64,000 nt of DNA from Candidatus Ozemobacteraceae bacterium (GTDB taxonomy: Bacteria > Muiribacteriota > Ozemobacteria > Ozemobacterales > Ozemobacteraceae). The stretch is from NCBI GenBank assembly GCA_035373905.1, contig DAOSOK010000019.1:1-64000 (forward strand), given 5' to 3'. The notes under the pieces are model-generated. The model was not told the origin of the DNA and did not search any database. It saw only the letters and a program-made list of their open reading frames with translations. Position numbers and translations under genes: made by a program. Below are positions 1 through 7,638 of the stretch, piece after piece. The first letter of the stretch is position 1, and each line of letters starts with the position of its first letter.

Positions 1-77
1 AAACTCAAGATCATGGCTCTTCATGAGACAAAGTACGCTTTAGTCGGATGAACCTCTTTTCTGATCGTGAGGTGTTC

Positions 78-758
78 ATGAACGCCCTTCACGCATGGGA
101 TGTTTCGCCCTCGGAGGCGATCGAGATTCAGCAATCGCTTGTGAAGCGGATCGTGCGGCGGGGAGATTCAAGCGCCCGCCTGATCGCCGGCATCGATTGT
201 TCGTTCGAAAAAACGACCGGCGAGGCAGCCGATCGCGGAACGATATATGCCGCTATTGTCATCTGGGACAGCAGGACGGGAACGACGGTCGAAGAGGCCT
301 TCTCTGTCATGCCGGCCACGTTCCCGTATGTGCCGGGTCTGCTGACTTTCCGGGAGGGCCCCGCCGTGCTGGATGCCTGGCGCACATTGAAAACGAAGCC
401 GGACGCGGCGATCTTCGACGGCCACGGCATCGCCCACCCCCGAGGCATCGGCATCGCCTCCCACCTGGGCCTCTGGCTCGACCTCCCGAGCATCGGCTGC
501 GCCAAAAGCCGCCTGTGCGGCGAAGCCGAAGAACCTGGCCCCGAAGCCGGCTCGGTGTCGGACCTGCGCCTCGATGACCGCCTCATCGGCAATCTCGTCA
601 GAACCCGATCAAACGTAAAGCCCGTATTCGTCTCAATCGGCCATAAGATTTGCCTGGAAGCCGCCGTCAGGCTCGTTCTTTCATCCTGTCGAGGCTACCG
701 GCTTCCCGAACCCACCCGCCTCGCTCACATTGCCGGAAACCGCTTGCGTTTGGATTGA
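78..758 (+). CDS. nfi: Endonuclease V (deoxyinosine 3' endonuclease)
   Basis: Cuts DNA one phosphodiester bond 3' of deaminated bases such as hypoxanthine, starting alternative excision repair in the cytoplasm. About 226 residues, the usual family length. Family hallmarks are visible: an early GIDCSF block supplying a catalytic Asp, the substrate-wedge segment PYVPGLLTFREGP, the metal-binding FDGHGIAHPRGIGIASHLG block and a later SIGHKI segment. The ATG at 78 is preferred because GAGG lies five bases upstream; an ATG 30 bases earlier has no ribosome site. Codons 55-62 form one of the AT-rich islands of this window (ACGATATATGCCGCTATT). The gene is monocistronic and converges on a lipoprotein gene. 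Function is assigned from motifs with high certainty. Confidence 0.93.
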   Translation: MNALHAWDVSPSEAIEIQQSLVKRIVRRGDSSARLIAGIDCSFEKTTGEAADRGTIYAAIVIWDSRTGTTVEEAFSVMPATFPYVPGLLTFREGPAVLDAWRTLKTKPDAAIFDGHGIAHPRGIGIASHLGLWLDLPSIGCAKSRLCGEAEEPGPEAGSVSDLRLDDRLIGNLVRTRSNVKPVFVSIGHKICLEAAVRLVLSSCRGYRLPEPTRLAHIAGNRLRLD

Positions 759-788
759 TGGATGGAATAAGCAGCATGCTCCAAAGAA

Positions 789-826
789 AGGCACAGGCCT
801 CCGAACATATCCGAAGGCCTGTGCGT
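789..826 (-). terminator. Rho-independent terminator, possibly bidirectional
   Basis: Inverted repeat GCACAGGCCT / AGGCCTGTGC (791-800 and 815-824) with a 14-base loop. On the minus strand it is followed by CTTTCTTT, so it mainly ends the lipoprotein operon to its right. It also lies just after nfi and may stop read-through from that side. Confidence 0.7.
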
Positions 827-839
827 TGGGGCGAATCTC

Positions 840-1802
840 TTAGAACGTCAGCTCTTCTGAGCGGTAGGGGAGATTCTGGATAATCTTCCAAACCCCTTCT
901 TCTTTGGCCCAGCCAACGACCTTCGTCACAGGTCCCACACTCGCGTTTGCTCCGCTCGTTTTGTTCGTCGCAGTTGCCGAGAAGCTTACCGTCACACTCG
1001 CCGTCGTTTCGGTGGTAAAGTTGATGTCCTGAACGCTGAAGGTGTAGGAATTGACAGTCCACTTAGTATACCGATCCTGCATCACCGTCCGGAAATCCTC
1101 ATATCCATATCCCTGGGGTTTCGGTGAGGCTGTCGAGTCGAGATGTTCAGATATATACATGAGAGCTGTATTCAACGTCTCAGCCGTTTTCAAGTTTTGC
1201 TCAACGGCAGTGTTGTTCGTCTTGATAGCGGAATATTCCGTCTGCAGCTTGGTTTTCAGGGCATTAACAAGAGTGGTGATCGCGCTCAGGTCGGTAAGGG
1301 TTTTCCCAGCTTCCGGTGCAACCCCGAGCGCGGCTGTGATCGCGGCGACGATTTGCGCCACAACAGCATCGCTCAGCGAAGGCTTATTCGTCTGCTGCCA
1401 GGTCAGAAGCGCTTTTGCCGTCGAAATAGAATTCACTTCAATCGTTTTGTCGGCATTGAGCACACCGATATTGTATCGGAAATCAAAGCCATTCTCATTC
1501 GTGACCTTGATCAGGACGTCGTCATCAGGAGTGACCGTAAGGGTGAACGAATTTCCGGACAAGGCAACCTGCTCGGAGATCGAGGTTCCCGTTTTTCCAT
1601 AGGCCCTCGCTTTCAGGCCTGTCGGAATCGCCCCACGAACGGATGCGTTCCAACCTGCAGCAATCGTGTCAGGGCCCGCAACGGTTCCGGTCACCGTATA
1701 GGAAGCCGGGGTCGAAGAGCCACCGCCACCGCCGCCACCACAGCCTGTCGAGAGGGTGAGAGCTGCAATAGCAAGAACCAGAAGAAGGAACTTAGAACGC
1801 AT
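840..1802 (-). CDS. Putative lipoprotein, paralogue of the 2884-3885 gene
   Basis: About 320 residues of unknown function. The N-terminus MRSKFLLLVLAIAALTLSTGC is a lipoprotein signal peptide with a lipobox Cys followed by a run of Gly. The body reads as a beta-rich carboxypeptidase-regulatory-like segment (YTVTGTVAGPD) followed by a mostly helical middle. The C-terminal part is NTF2-like in flavour (FRTVMQDRYTKWTVNSYTF, KVVGWAKEEGVWKIIQ). The ATG at 1802 is chosen because GAGG lies seven bases upstream. It overlaps the end of the haem/outer-membrane-like gene by 11 bases, so translation is probably coupled. It shares blocks such as the Arg/Phe-Gly-Lys-Ser/Thr-Gly segment, STAxAxLxW and VxGWxKE with the neighbouring lipoprotein, indicating duplication. 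Likely periplasmic or membrane-anchored. Confidence 0.75.
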   Translation of the reverse strand: MRSKFLLLVLAIAALTLSTGCGGGGGGGSSTPASYTVTGTVAGPDTIAAGWNASVRGAIPTGLKARAYGKTGTSISEQVALSGNSFTLTVTPDDDVLIKVTNENGFDFRYNIGVLNADKTIEVNSISTAKALLTWQQTNKPSLSDAVVAQIVAAITAALGVAPEAGKTLTDLSAITTLVNALKTKLQTEYSAIKTNNTAVEQNLKTAETLNTALMYISEHLDSTASPKPQGYGYEDFRTVMQDRYTKWTVNSYTFSVQDINFTTETTASVTVSFSATATNKTSGANASVGPVTKVVGWAKEEGVWKIIQNLPYRSEELTF

Positions 1803-2727
1803 ATTCATACCTCGCTTCAATGGAGTAGTATCCAAATCTGTCGTTTCGAAGGGTGTTGTAGATGGAAGGCAGGGTCTCCGGCGAATACAGGTCCGTCGAG
1901 ACCGACACGGCGCCGAGGTCCGAGAAGCCCAGGTCGTAGTGACCAACACCGTTCATGAGGACTCCGCCTGCAATACCGACCTGGAGGCGTTTTCCAGCCT
2001 TGTAACGGAGAGACCCGGTGAACTCGTGCCGAAGCTGATACAGCTCGGGCTTGCTCGAGCGCCATTCGGCGCCAATGTTGAGGTCTTTATGGTTGAACCA
2101 GGACCAGCCCAGCCAGGCCGATTTTGCCTTCTGAACCGTCTGAAAGCTTCTCATGCGCCCATTCGATGCGCCGGCCTGGATGCGTTGCCGATGAGAAACC
2201 CAGTGGCGGAGTTCCCAGTATGACTTGTCCGTATCGGCATCAGCAAACTCGATCGTGGCATTTCCGCGAACCGAAGGATACGGGTCGATATAGCGTGTTT
2301 CCTTGCCGATCCAGAACTGGGTGCGGGCCGACGAGTCGGCCTGAGCGTGACAGTCCATGCAGGAATTGCGGCTCGGAATATCCGCGCGACTGCGCCAAAG
2401 CATTCCTTGAAGCGTATCGACATCGGTGTCGAAATCGAACTTGCTCACGATGCCCTTGAGCCGGGTTTTGATCTCGTCACGCCGGAATTCGATACGGTCG
2501 AACAGGGAAATCGCGTGCCCTTCAAGCGTGGCTTTGCCCCGTCTGCCCTGGAACGAGTCCGGGACAACGAGTTTCGAATACTCATGGAATCGCTTGATTC
2601 GAATCACCGGTCCATCGTATTCATCGCCATCGTGTGCAACCGTTCCAGAGGCATTTGCCGTCGCAGAAAACAGGCTGCACGCCGCAACGACGAACACCAG
2701 CAGAAGCCCTGATAAAATGCGTTTCAT
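1792..2727 (-). CDS. Secreted protein with one CxxCH haem motif and outer-membrane-like C-terminus
   Basis: 311 residues; not recognised as a named family. It starts with a signal peptide (MKRILSGLLLVFVVAACS), which also has a possible lipobox AACS. One c-type haem site, CMDCH, sits near residue 123. The second half has alternating polar/aromatic stretches (YQLRHEFTGSLRYKAG, GYYSIEARYEYAF) and ends in Phe, the classic ending of an outer-membrane beta-barrel. A small barrel carrying a haem, or a periplasmic cytochrome domain plus a barrel, is inferred. It is translationally coupled to the lipoprotein downstream. No strong ribosome site precedes the ATG. No function is claimed. Confidence 0.7.
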   Translation of the reverse strand: MKRILSGLLLVFVVAACSLFSATANASGTVAHDGDEYDGPVIRIKRFHEYSKLVVPDSFQGRRGKATLEGHAISLFDRIEFRRDEIKTRLKGIVSKFDFDTDVDTLQGMLWRSRADIPSRNSCMDCHAQADSSARTQFWIGKETRYIDPYPSVRGNATIEFADADTDKSYWELRHWVSHRQRIQAGASNGRMRSFQTVQKAKSAWLGWSWFNHKDLNIGAEWRSSKPELYQLRHEFTGSLRYKAGKRLQVGIAGGVLMNGVGHYDLGFSDLGAVSVSTDLYSPETLPSIYNTLRNDRFGYYSIEARYEYAF

Positions 2728-2883
2728 CGGGGTCAGATGTTATCACAAAACAGGAGAGAAAGGAAGGTCATCCAGCATCGCACGACAGCGCACTACCGAA
2801 GCGACTGTTCTGGTCAGATTTCTCTTGCAGCCCAGGGCGTTCGCCACACAGCTTGAACGTACATGTATATCAATGAATGTACA

Positions 2884-3885
2884 TCACAGATTGAACTGGG
2901 ACTTGAGGTATGGAAAATCCTGCCAGACCATCCAGCCGTTCGCTTCCTTGCGCCAACCGATCACCCAGTTGACGGGGCCATAAGAGCCCGAGATTCCCTC
3001 TGAAGAGGATTTTGGTGATACGCTGAGATACATGCTCACGGTAACCTTTGCCGTCGTCGGTGATGTGAATCTGACGTTCAGCGGGGTAAACGAATAATCT
3101 TTGATTGTAAATCGGGTATACCTGTCGTCCGTAACCGAGATGAAATTGCGTTTTGAAATGGTGATTCCTGATTTCGTCGAATGGAGCTGGCTGGAGATAT
3201 AAACATACACGTCCGAGAGCTTTGCAGGATCTGTGTTTGCAGCAAGAAGAGCCGTTGCAATGCGTGAATTGTTCTCGATGATCGACCGATAGGCGGTTTC
3301 ATACTCTCCCAGATCGCCTCTGACCTTATCAGCTGCCGCCTGGATAAAGCTTGCCATGCTTCCGATCGATTGCCACCCTAGAGCTTCGGTAATAGAGGCC
3401 ACGATCGCCTTCAGATGTTCGTCATCGTCAGCAAGGTCCGCGAACCATCCCGTGTGATTCCAATTCAGAAATGCGCGCGCCGTCGAAGATGCGTTGATGA
3501 CAATGCCACTTTTACTTTCAGAAAAGAATCCCAGGTGGAATCTGAAATCGAATCCTTTCGAGTTCGACGCCTTGATATAGGCGTCGTTGTCCGCCGGCAG
3601 GGTAATAGAGAAACGCCCCTGATCATCCAGCCGCTGTTCCTCGGAAATAGGCGACCCGCTTTTTCCAAATGCCCGAACTGTCAAGCCGAGATCCGACCGG
3701 CTTGCAAACCCACGAACAGAAGCATTTTTCCATGCATCGCTCACACCATCGGGAACAACCACAGTTCCGGCCACGGTGAACATCTGAGGAGCCGAGGCCC
3801 CGCCACCGCCGCCGCCGCACCCCAGGGAAAAAGCGAACATAAAAAGGCCAACGATGACGAGGAAAAGGCGTGATGCAGAGCGCAT
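2884..3885 (-). CDS. Putative lipoprotein, paralogue of the 840-1802 gene
   Basis: 333 residues, unknown function. The signal peptide ends FSLGC followed by six Gly, a lipobox with a flexible tether. It has the same order of parts as the 840-1802 protein: a FTVAGTVVVPDG beta segment, an RAFGKSGSPISEE block, an SSTARAFLNW block, and a C-terminal domain ending VIGWRKEANGWMVWQDFPY. The ATG at 3885 has GAGG eight bases upstream; the in-frame TTG two codons earlier has poor spacing. About 155 bases separate it from the haem gene, so it is probably a separate transcription unit. It and its neighbours use more A/T-ending codons than genes further right, which may mean later acquisition or weak expression. 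Confidence 0.75.
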   Translation of the reverse strand: MRSASRLFLVIVGLFMFAFSLGCGGGGGGASAPQMFTVAGTVVVPDGVSDAWKNASVRGFASRSDLGLTVRAFGKSGSPISEEQRLDDQGRFSITLPADNDAYIKASNSKGFDFRFHLGFFSESKSGIVINASSTARAFLNWNHTGWFADLADDDEHLKAIVASITEALGWQSIGSMASFIQAAADKVRGDLGEYETAYRSIIENNSRIATALLAANTDPAKLSDVYVYISSQLHSTKSGITISKRNFISVTDDRYTRFTIKDYSFTPLNVRFTSPTTAKVTVSMYLSVSPKSSSEGISGSYGPVNWVIGWRKEANGWMVWQDFPYLKSQFNL

Positions 3886-3949
3886 TTTCAAAACCTCATT
3901 TCATTTGAGCAGCACCAACGAAACGTGATACTCAAAATATCATAAACGC

Positions 3950-3988
3950 CCGCGAAATAAAAGCGCCCCGGCGTTCACCGGGGCGCTC
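3950..3988 (-). terminator. Rho-independent terminator after the large lipoprotein gene
   Basis: A ten-base perfect stem AGCGCCCCGG / CCGGGGCGCT (3962-3971 and 3978-3987) with a six-base loop. On the minus strand it is followed by TTTTATTT, just beyond the stop codon at 4004. Confidence 0.85.
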
Positions 3989-4003
3989 TTAGCAAAGATC
4001 AGA

Positions 4004-5362
4004 TCACTGTTCCGTTCTGAAAACCATCGGGTTTGGATAGACGGCAACGTCTGCGCCATTCGCATCCTTGATGGTGCCGCTCAGGAGATAGACTTTGTAG
4101 ATCCGGTCAGGGGCAAGGGCCTTTCCGGTGGTGACGACGAGCGTGCTCGTTCCAGACAGAGCAACCGTTCCGGCGTTTCCGGAGCCGACATTGCTGGTGA
4201 CGGCGACGTCGGTCGTGGCTTCCTTGGTGATGCCGTCGTTCGTATACCGTTCGTAGCGGAAAACGGCATTGATAAGCTGGGGGGACTGGAGTGGGCCGCT
4301 GAAAATCAGGTTCATCGTCGAGCCGCTCGAACAGGATACCCGGTGTCCGTCGCTTCCCGGCCAGGACATAAGACGGGTGGCATCCGTGGGCAGGGTCTTG
4401 AAATAGCCGGTCATCGGGAGCTTGAGCCCCTTCCCGTCGAGATTCACCGTAGCGGAGTTGATCGTCAGGGAATACTGCGTGCCGGCCGTGAGGGCAACGT
4501 TCTTCGTGACGGTGATGGTCAGTGTCTTGGTCGGCGAATCATAGGCGAGGGTCAAGCCATCCGCTTGTGTAAGCGTGACGTTGTTGACGGTTACAGAAAG
4601 GCCTTCCGTCACACTCGCCAGTCCGGCATCGCTGAAGGTGATCTTGATGATCGCCCCGTTCATGTCGGTAGCCGCAATATTGGTCGGGTTGGCAGCATTG
4701 AAAGAAATGCCTTGGAAGGCATTTCCACCGTTATCGGAAATCTGGATACCGGCGATGGACAGGTATTCATAAGCTTCAGTCGGCAGAGAAACCTGGCCCG
4801 TCGTCGTTCCCGCACTTGTATTCGTGGTCACCGTTCCACCGGCCACGACGATGAGATTGCCGGAGGTGCTCGTATACACGGTCAAGGAGAGATTGCCTCC
4901 GACGGTCGCATTTGCCGTGGCGATTTCAATGAGACACTCGCTCGTCTCCGCAGAAGCCGTAATTACGCCTGCAGAAAACGCGATCACCTTGGCGGGGTTG
5001 TATTTGTCCTCGATCATGAACTGAAATTTGCCAGCGCCATCGAGTTCAACCATATCGCTGGTGAGGGAGGTGATATAAAAAACGTATTTATTGCTGATAT
5101 TATCAAAGGTTGAAGTCAGCTCCTGCCAAATGCCATATTCAGACTTCACTTTGACCTTCACAACGTAGTTCGAAGTCTGCGCAGCGGATCTGATGCTGGC
5201 GATATTGAACGCTGCCGGCAAGTTGATCGCCAACCGGAGATTGGCAGGAGCAGAAACCGCCGATGATCCATCGTCATCGTAGCCCCAGAGGCCGTCGATG
5301 CGGCAGCCGGTCAGGAAGGGAACGAGGGCGATAACCAGGAAAAGCGCCAGAATCTTTCTCAT
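4004..5362 (-). CDS. Large lipoprotein with Ig-like (Big_5/SbsA-like) repeats
   Basis: About 452 residues. MRKILALFLVIALVPFLTGC is a clear lipoprotein signal peptide. The mature part is low in Cys, Thr/Ser/Val-rich and beta-sheet-like. Stretches such as LTITVTKNVALTAGTQYSLTI and TLVVTTGKALAPDRIYKVYLL resemble bacterial Ig-like Big_5 domains of surface and adhesion proteins. A strong AGGAGG lies 13 bases before this ATG and only one base before an in-frame TTG four codons upstream; the ATG is favoured because the signal peptide begins there. It is probably a cell-envelope structural or adhesive lipoprotein, but no ligand or partner can be named. Confidence 0.75.
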   Translation of the reverse strand: MRKILALFLVIALVPFLTGCRIDGLWGYDDDGSSAVSAPANLRLAINLPAAFNIASIRSAAQTSNYVVKVKVKSEYGIWQELTSTFDNISNKYVFYITSLTSDMVELDGAGKFQFMIEDKYNPAKVIAFSAGVITASAETSECLIEIATANATVGGNLSLTVYTSTSGNLIVVAGGTVTTNTSAGTTTGQVSLPTEAYEYLSIAGIQISDNGGNAFQGISFNAANPTNIAATDMNGAIIKITFSDAGLASVTEGLSVTVNNVTLTQADGLTLAYDSPTKTLTITVTKNVALTAGTQYSLTINSATVNLDGKGLKLPMTGYFKTLPTDATRLMSWPGSDGHRVSCSSGSTMNLIFSGPLQSPQLINAVFRYERYTNDGITKEATTDVAVTSNVGSGNAGTVALSGTSTLVVTTGKALAPDRIYKVYLLSGTIKDANGADVAVYPNPMVFRTEQ

Positions 5363-5670
5363 GGGTGGGTACAATCCTCCTTATGATGTTCCGTGGTCTT
5401 TCCGGCCACTTGAGAAACCCGAACAGTGAAGATGAAAGACGTCTCACGTTGTACCGCCGGTTTTTTCATTTTTCCTCTCGGCGGCGTCAGACGGCAATTT
5501 ACCAAATCCCGGAACGAGGGTCAAGGGAACGGAGAACCGGGGGATGAAACGGTTGTCAATTGCACCATTTCAGATTCTCAGTCCGACCATGAGAAAAATG
5601 AACCGCCGGTCCTGACAAGGATCGGCGGTCGGGTACGGAAGATTTCGCGCTCCCGGAAAAGGGAGCTGGT
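5363..5670. other. Noncoding gap between lipoprotein and small membrane protein genes
   Basis: About 308 bases without a convincing gene. It holds the upstream region and AGGAGG ribosome site of the 4004-5362 lipoprotein at its left edge, and the terminator of the next gene at its right edge. Nothing else is recognised. Confidence 0.6.
5591..5630 (-). terminator. Rho-independent terminator after the small membrane protein
   Basis: Stem ACCGCCG / CGGCGGT (5602-5608 and 5623-5629) followed on the minus strand by TTCATTTTTC, about 40 bases past the stop codon. Confidence 0.65.
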
Positions 5671-5952
5671 TTATCGCATGGACCAGGGGAAGATGTTGAT
5701 GAGGCCGGTGGCGTGCATGGCGATCAGGGGGAGGGTGAGGAGGGCGCCGGCGGTGAGGAGGGCGGTCCATTCCTCGAGGGCCATGAAAGCGTCCATGCGA
5801 ACCGGGTCTTTCGGGAACATTTTCTGGCGGACCGAGTAGGGTACGATGCCGCGCCAGAGGGCGCGGCCGTTCATGCGCCAGAAAATGGCCTGCGTTGCGC
5901 AAAGGGCGCCGACAACGAGCAGAAAAGCGAATACATAGCCCGCCACCAACAT
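5671..5952 (-). CDS. Small two-helix membrane protein
   Basis: 93 residues, not recognised. The N-terminal helix (MLVAGYVFAFLLVVGALCAT) and a second helix (WTALLTAGALLTLPLIAMHATG) flank a basic loop with RALWRGIVPYSVRQ. The ATG at 5952 has AGGAG eight bases upstream; longer in-frame extensions lack a site. It stands alone between terminator-like structures and a repeat-bearing gap. An inner-membrane protein is all that can be said. Confidence 0.65.
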   Translation of the reverse strand: MLVAGYVFAFLLVVGALCATQAIFWRMNGRALWRGIVPYSVRQKMFPKDPVRMDAFMALEEWTALLTAGALLTLPLIAMHATGLINIFPWSMR

Positions 5953-6023
5953 CTTCGCAACTCCTGAGTGAAATCGATACAGATCATCATTCCTCTTTGT
6001 ATCGACATTTCTCGGGATTTTCC

Positions 6024-6046
6024 GTAGGGGGCGGGTCCAAACCCAC
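6024..6046 (+). repeat. REP-like palindromic unit (GTAGGGG end)
   Basis: GTAGGGGGCGGGTCCAAACC followed by CAC, containing the hairpin GGGT-CCAA-ACCC. It shares its end and core with the unit at 6390-6410 in reverse orientation. Confidence 0.5.
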
Positions 6047-6389
6047 ATTCTTGCCCACATCTTCTCAAAGGCCGTTCAAATGCAGACTTGCAGGGCGGGT
6101 CTCCGTTTTTCGAAAATCGCGCCGTGACACCTTTCCGCCAGCTCGAACCGATTGCCTCCCGCTCATCTCCATGGCTTTGCCAGAACCCCTTAGAATCGCC
6201 ATCCTGGCGATCTGCGGGGTGCCCGTCCTTCCTGGACGGGCATGGCAAGCCATGGGATTCGCTTACGGATCGGTTCGGCCGGCTCCAAGAGTGTCACTCT
6301 GCGAATTTCGAAAAACCGTTTCCATCAATAGCCGGTGTGGCGATTGGTGAAGGTACCATTCAAGAGTATCCCGCCGTGGGTAAGAATCA

Positions 6390-6410
6390 GGGTTCCAAAC
6401 CCACCCCTAC
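6390..6410 (-). repeat. REP-like palindromic unit (CCCCTAC end)
   Basis: GGGTTCCAAACCCACCCCTA plus C: the hairpin GGGTT-CCA-AACCC followed by CCCCTAC, the reverse-complement arrangement of the 6024 unit. The same CCCCTAC end closes the palindrome at 9219. Confidence 0.5.
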
Positions 6411-6423
6411 AACCGCCATGACG

Positions 6424-7638
6424 TTATCCTGCGGCGCACTCGGTGTCGGTGAGATAGCAGGCGGGGTCGGGCATCCAGGGGTCGTTGTGGATGCGGAAGG
6501 CGCGGACGCGGAGGGAGCCGCCGCACATGTTCTGAAAGCGGCAGGTTGCGCATTTTCCCTTGAGGAGGGGAAGGCGGTTTTTCAGGCCGGCCATCAGGGG
6601 GTCGGTGGTGTCGGGCCAGATCTGCGAGAACGGTCGTTCGCGAACGTTGCCGAAGGTTTTGTCCTGCCAGAACTGGTCGGGGTGGACGTTTCCGAACCAG
6701 TCGACGTCGCCGATGCCGACGCCGCTCGAGTGGGCGCCGCCGCCGTTCCATTCGAGAAGTTTTCTCACGGCTTCGGCGCGTTGCGGGTCTTCATTCAATA
6801 GCTTCATGTATAGATACGGCCCGTCGACGTGGTTGTCGACGGTCAGCACGTCGAGATCAACGCCTGCCTCGACGGCCTGACGGGTTCGCCGGCAGATGGT
6901 GTCGAGGGCGCGACGCGACTCTTCGTGGGTCAGATCTTCACCTTCGATCGTCCGGCCGCGGCCGGAATAGACGAGGTGGTAGAAGCACGCCCGGGGGATC
7001 TTCTCTTCGAGAAGAAAGTCGAAGATCGCGTCGAGATCGGCGACGTTCCGGCGGGTGAGCGTCAGACGCAGACCGACGCGCTGTCCGACGGCGCGACAAG
7101 TCCTGAAGCCGCGCATCGCCGCTTCGAAGGCGCCTGCGACTCCGCGGAACGAGTCATTCGTAGGCCCGATGCCGTCTAATGATATTCCAACATATATAAA
7201 ACCGATATTTTTCAACCGGGAGGCGGTCGTTTCGTCGATGAGACTGCCGTTCGTCGAGAGAACGGGGCGAAGACCGCGCCCCACGGCATGTTCCGCGAGT
7301 TCGAACACGTCCCTGCGCATGAGAGGTTCGCCGCCCGAGAAGAGCAGCGCAGGGATTTTGAAATCGGCGAGATCGTCGATGAAACGGCGCCCCTCTTCGG
7401 TCGTCAGTTCGCCCTCGTAGTCGAGATTGCACGAGTCGGTGTAGCAGTGGACGCATTTGAAGTTGCACCGGCGGGTGCAGTTCCAGACCACGACGGGGCG
7501 GCGGTCGGCGGCCGAGGTCGATACCGCATGCCCCTTGAAGTGATGGCCGTGGGAAACCCTAGCGGGGCCGTCTTCGCCGTATCTCAGGGGATCGCCGGTG
7601 GTGGATCGCCCGGCATACAGTTTCGTGATGTTGATCAT
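6424..7638 (-). CDS. ahbC: Radical SAM/SPASM protein, probable 12,18-didecarboxysiroheme deacetylase
   Basis: 404 residues. In the siroheme-dependent haem pathway AhbC removes the two acetate side chains of didecarboxysiroheme to give iron-coproporphyrin III. Visible features are the opening MINITKLYAG...DPLRYG typical of AhbC, the cluster motif CNFKCVHC (CxxxCxxC) near residues 58-65, LLFSGGEPLMR and YVGISLDG. The C-terminal SPASM-type cysteines are CATCRFQNMCGG plus a final PDPACY. It is last in the tetrapyrrole operon and overlaps cobA-hemD by four bases (ATGA), fitting the role. The close relatives AhbD and NirJ use the same fold, so AhbC is preferred by its N-terminus and context. It carries an AT-rich codon island at 7177-7216. 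Confidence 0.8.
   Translation of the reverse strand: MINITKLYAGRSTTGDPLRYGEDGPARVSHGHHFKGHAVSTSAADRRPVVVWNCTRRCNFKCVHCYTDSCNLDYEGELTTEEGRRFIDDLADFKIPALLFSGGEPLMRRDVFELAEHAVGRGLRPVLSTNGSLIDETTASRLKNIGFIYVGISLDGIGPTNDSFRGVAGAFEAAMRGFRTCRAVGQRVGLRLTLTRRNVADLDAIFDFLLEEKIPRACFYHLVYSGRGRTIEGEDLTHEESRRALDTICRRTRQAVEAGVDLDVLTVDNHVDGPYLYMKLLNEDPQRAEAVRKLLEWNGGGAHSSGVGIGDVDWFGNVHPDQFWQDKTFGNVRERPFSQIWPDTTDPLMAGLKNRLPLLKGKCATCRFQNMCGGSLRVRAFRIHNDPWMPDPACYLTDTECAAG

Larger units (their letters stand above)
5953..6423. other. 471-base noncoding region with hairpins and REP-like units
   Basis: No convincing gene. It contains two GTAGGGG-ended repeat units (listed separately) and a tandem of three short inverted repeats: ATCGCCA/TGGCGAT (6195-6211), TGCCCGTCC/GGACGGGCA (6220-6242) and CATGGC/GCCATG (6241-6254). 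The region lies just beyond the end of ahbC, so the hairpins may serve as a 3' end structure, but no T-run follows them. It looks like an accumulation site for palindromic repeats. Confidence 0.6.

Noticed and set aside
2864..2883. GTACAT/ATGTAC inverted repeat just past the 2884-3885 lipoprotein stop as a terminator
   Set aside because: Short AT-rich stem with no T-run; too weak to call.
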